This document shows positions 62,018-64,000 of a stretch of DNA of 64,000 nucleotides, in pieces; the first letter of the stretch is position 1, and each line of letters starts with the position of its first letter. The stretch spans positions 1 through 64,000 of the forward strand of contig WBMZ01012710.1 in assembly GCA_013400975.1 (NCBI GenBank). The letters run 5' to 3'. The notes under the pieces are model-generated. The model worked only from the letters and a program-made list of their open reading frames with translations, was not told the DNA's origin and ran no database searches. This DNA is from Atrichornis clamosus (taxonomy: Eukaryota; Chordata; Aves; Passeriformes; Menuridae). A program made the translations under genes and the position numbers.

Positions 62018-64000
62018 GTAAAACCCGTTTGTTTTTCACAGTGCTAATCTGCAGCTCTTTCGCTTGTTTGATCATGTGCCTTCAAACTCTTTATGATCTG
62101 GTAAGTTCTGGAATTCCTTGACAGAAAAGCAGCCCATATCATTAGCCCACAATGACTGCAAAACGCACATAAAATACAGAGGAGAGTGAGGGTAGGGCTC
62201 TAGAACCCTTTCACTGTTTCTGGACTGCTTAGTCCAGGTTGGATTTAGAAAGAAAGAAGATCTTCTAGCCGAAAGCTAAATTACTTTTTTTTTCCCCTCT
62301 TCATAAAAAAAGACTTGTGACTGCATTGTGTTGTCCCAGAGTCATCCCACATTAGCAGGGTGAAAAGAGGGATATGTGATTTGTGAGTCTTCTGACAGGT
62401 CTGGTTGTGTGCACATCTGCCAAGCAGAAATTTGTAGCAGCTGGTTGGGGTTGCAGACAAGCTGATCCCTGGTGGTGAGAGGGTGCCAAGCTGTCTTGTG
62501 AAGTGTGTGACAGACTCAGCCCCTGATCCTGTGCTAACCACACACCCTCAGCTGCATGAGGGGGTTGTGCTGAACTTCACAGATCTGAAATACTTGGTCA
62601 TTTTTTCTTGTCCTGTGCCTGTAAAAGGGGAGATAAGGGTATTTGTGTTGCATTTGAAGTGACCAGTCACAAATTACTTCTGGTTCAGCCCAGTTTCTAA
62701 GGAATGTTCTATTTTTGCCATGTTTTCTAGTATTAGTTGTTTATGCTGGGTTTGCAGCTATCTGCTCTTGCATTTGAGGAAAAAAAAAAAAACACCCACA
62801 AGCTTGGGAAAAGAGTCCTGTTAACTCAGCTGAAAGCTGTCTTGTACAGACCTGAAAAACTTGTAATACTTTATTTTCCAAGGGGTGTACAAATTTTACA
62901 TGTGCCTACATGAAGTCATAACCTCATGATTCATGTTTTGATATGGATTTAGTTCTCCTTTGGATATGGATTCTTTTCTTTTTAATTTAATAGTTTCCAG
63001 AGCTGTAAAGAGAGTCTGGATCCACCTGCCTTCATGTGGATAGACAGTCTTTAGACCTAACACTTCTGACCTAAGACTGTGCTGCATCAGCCGCAGTTGT
63101 TGTTGGGATTTGTGTTGGCCTTTTTGCTCTCCTGGAGTGCTCCTGCTTGGAGATGTTATGTCATTCATGCTTTCATAGCTCTATTTTCCTTCCCATTTCT
63201 GGAAGTTCACTTTAAAGGTAGACAGAATTAAACACCTCCAAATATTCATCTATACTTCAGAAAAAAAAAAGACAAAAAAGGTATCAAGGCATGATAAGGT
63301 GAAAAGGTATCAAGGCATATCTCCCAGAACCCTTTAAGTCCCTTGGGACACCTTTGATCTTGCAAGCTTACCCAGCAGTGGAACCATGTCAGAGTTTTGT
63401 GGGGCTAAAGGGAATATCTGCATCCAGTGGGTGCCAGAATGCTGATCAATCTATCAGACTTCAACTGGTGCTCCCCTGCAACTGAGCAAGTTTACAGTTC
63501 TTGTTAAAAGCAGTCAGGCATCAATGCTTTAAATTTTTTATTAATATTTTTTCAAACTGTATGCAAGATGAATAATTAAATGTATTCTTAGAACCTACCC
63601 ATTTGCATTTTAAAAGTTTTTATTAAACATTCCTTTGATTTATTGTTCCTTGCAGTTTGGATAGGACCAATTCATAATTTTTCTTCTACATTTCTTTTGT
63701 TGTGAGGTTTTTTCCATATTTAATGTGATCAAGAGGCTTTGACAAATAATTAGCCTGACTGTGGCAGCGAACTTTAGCTGTTGAGAACATAAGAAGATTG
63801 TGTGAGGGCCTCTTCATAAGCAGTTACTTTTTGACATTTCAAAGAAATACTTGAACAATTCAATAAACCTGCGTTTCAGATGCGCTACTGATCTGCAAGA
63901 AAAGAAAGTAGTGCTTTACAAGTAGTGCTTTGTACTAGATGAGGGTAATTACTAATTTATTCTTCTTCTCTAGCTTTTTTTAAAATATGTTATTCCTGTG
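62018..64000 (+). other. ARVCF intron 3, truncated by the window end
   Basis: Starts at GTAAAA and runs to the end of the window without another recognisable ARVCF exon. The expected next coding stretch (SYED-type sequence, then the armadillo repeats) is absent. It contains an A13 run near 62780 and a short tandem repeat at 63276-63318. Confidence 0.8.
63276..63318 (+). repeat. Short direct repeat, 17-bp unit with 26-bp period
   Basis: AAAAGGTATCAAGGCAT occurs at 63276-63292 and again at 63302-63318, separated by GATAAGGTG. It looks like a small local duplication next to an A-rich run. Confidence 0.85.

Noticed and set aside
61584..62075. 163-codon open frame on the - strand over the ARVCF exon
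   Set aside because: It is the antisense shadow of the GC-rich coding exon on the + strand.
1..64000. tRNA, rRNA, microRNA, CRISPR array, operon or defence-system content
   Set aside because: No cloverleaf, repeat-spacer array or clustered genes were seen. The window is a single vertebrate gene with large introns. miR-185 is a TANGO2-intron gene in human and is not expected here.

Overview
This is a vertebrate, almost certainly avian, genomic window of about 64 kb. It holds the 5' part of one protein-coding gene on the + strand, and I identify that gene as ARVCF (armadillo repeat gene deleted in velocardiofacial syndrome), a p120/delta-catenin family member. The identification rests on two unmistakable coding exons, at 52574-52732 and 61410-62017. 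They encode the conserved N-terminal region of ARVCF, including EETVTVEEDPGTPTSHVSIV, followed by VKTVTTRTVRQVP and GPDGLP. Bird origin is inferred from a CR1 LINE 3' end of avian type (about 15655-16006), very low repeat density, T/G-rich low-complexity introns and a large first intron. The armadillo domain and the rest of the gene lie beyond position 64000.

Layout: positions 1 to about 300 are a CpG- and GC-box-rich, TATA-less promoter region. It continues into a presumed first exon that ends at a good splice donor (CAG|GTTAGT, 449/450). In human, ARVCF and TANGO2 lie head to head across a shared CpG island, so the left window edge is probably that bidirectional promoter. Exon 1 holds a start-stop ATGTGA, an overlapping upstream ORF, and a short frame with its own ATG (429-449, MPAELKQ) that ends in phase 0 and can join in frame to the phase-0 exon at 52574. 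Intron 1 (450-52573) is essentially gene-free. It contains one 5'-truncated CR1 copy, a 59-bp tandem duplication, a pair of 68-bp repeats exactly 660 bp apart, two near-perfect small hairpins and a few microsatellites. Intron 2 is 52733-61409. Intron 3 begins at 62018 and runs off the window.

The usual ARVCF N-terminal coiled-coil exon (family motif SILASVKEQE) was not found between exon 1 and the 52574 exon. The transcript visible here would therefore make a coiled-coil-less ARVCF, starting either at the MPAELKQ ATG or at an internal ATGATG in the position of the p120 isoform-3 start. I see no bacterial-type genes, CRISPR arrays, tRNAs, rRNAs or new multi-gene system. Most open frames in the introns look like chance.
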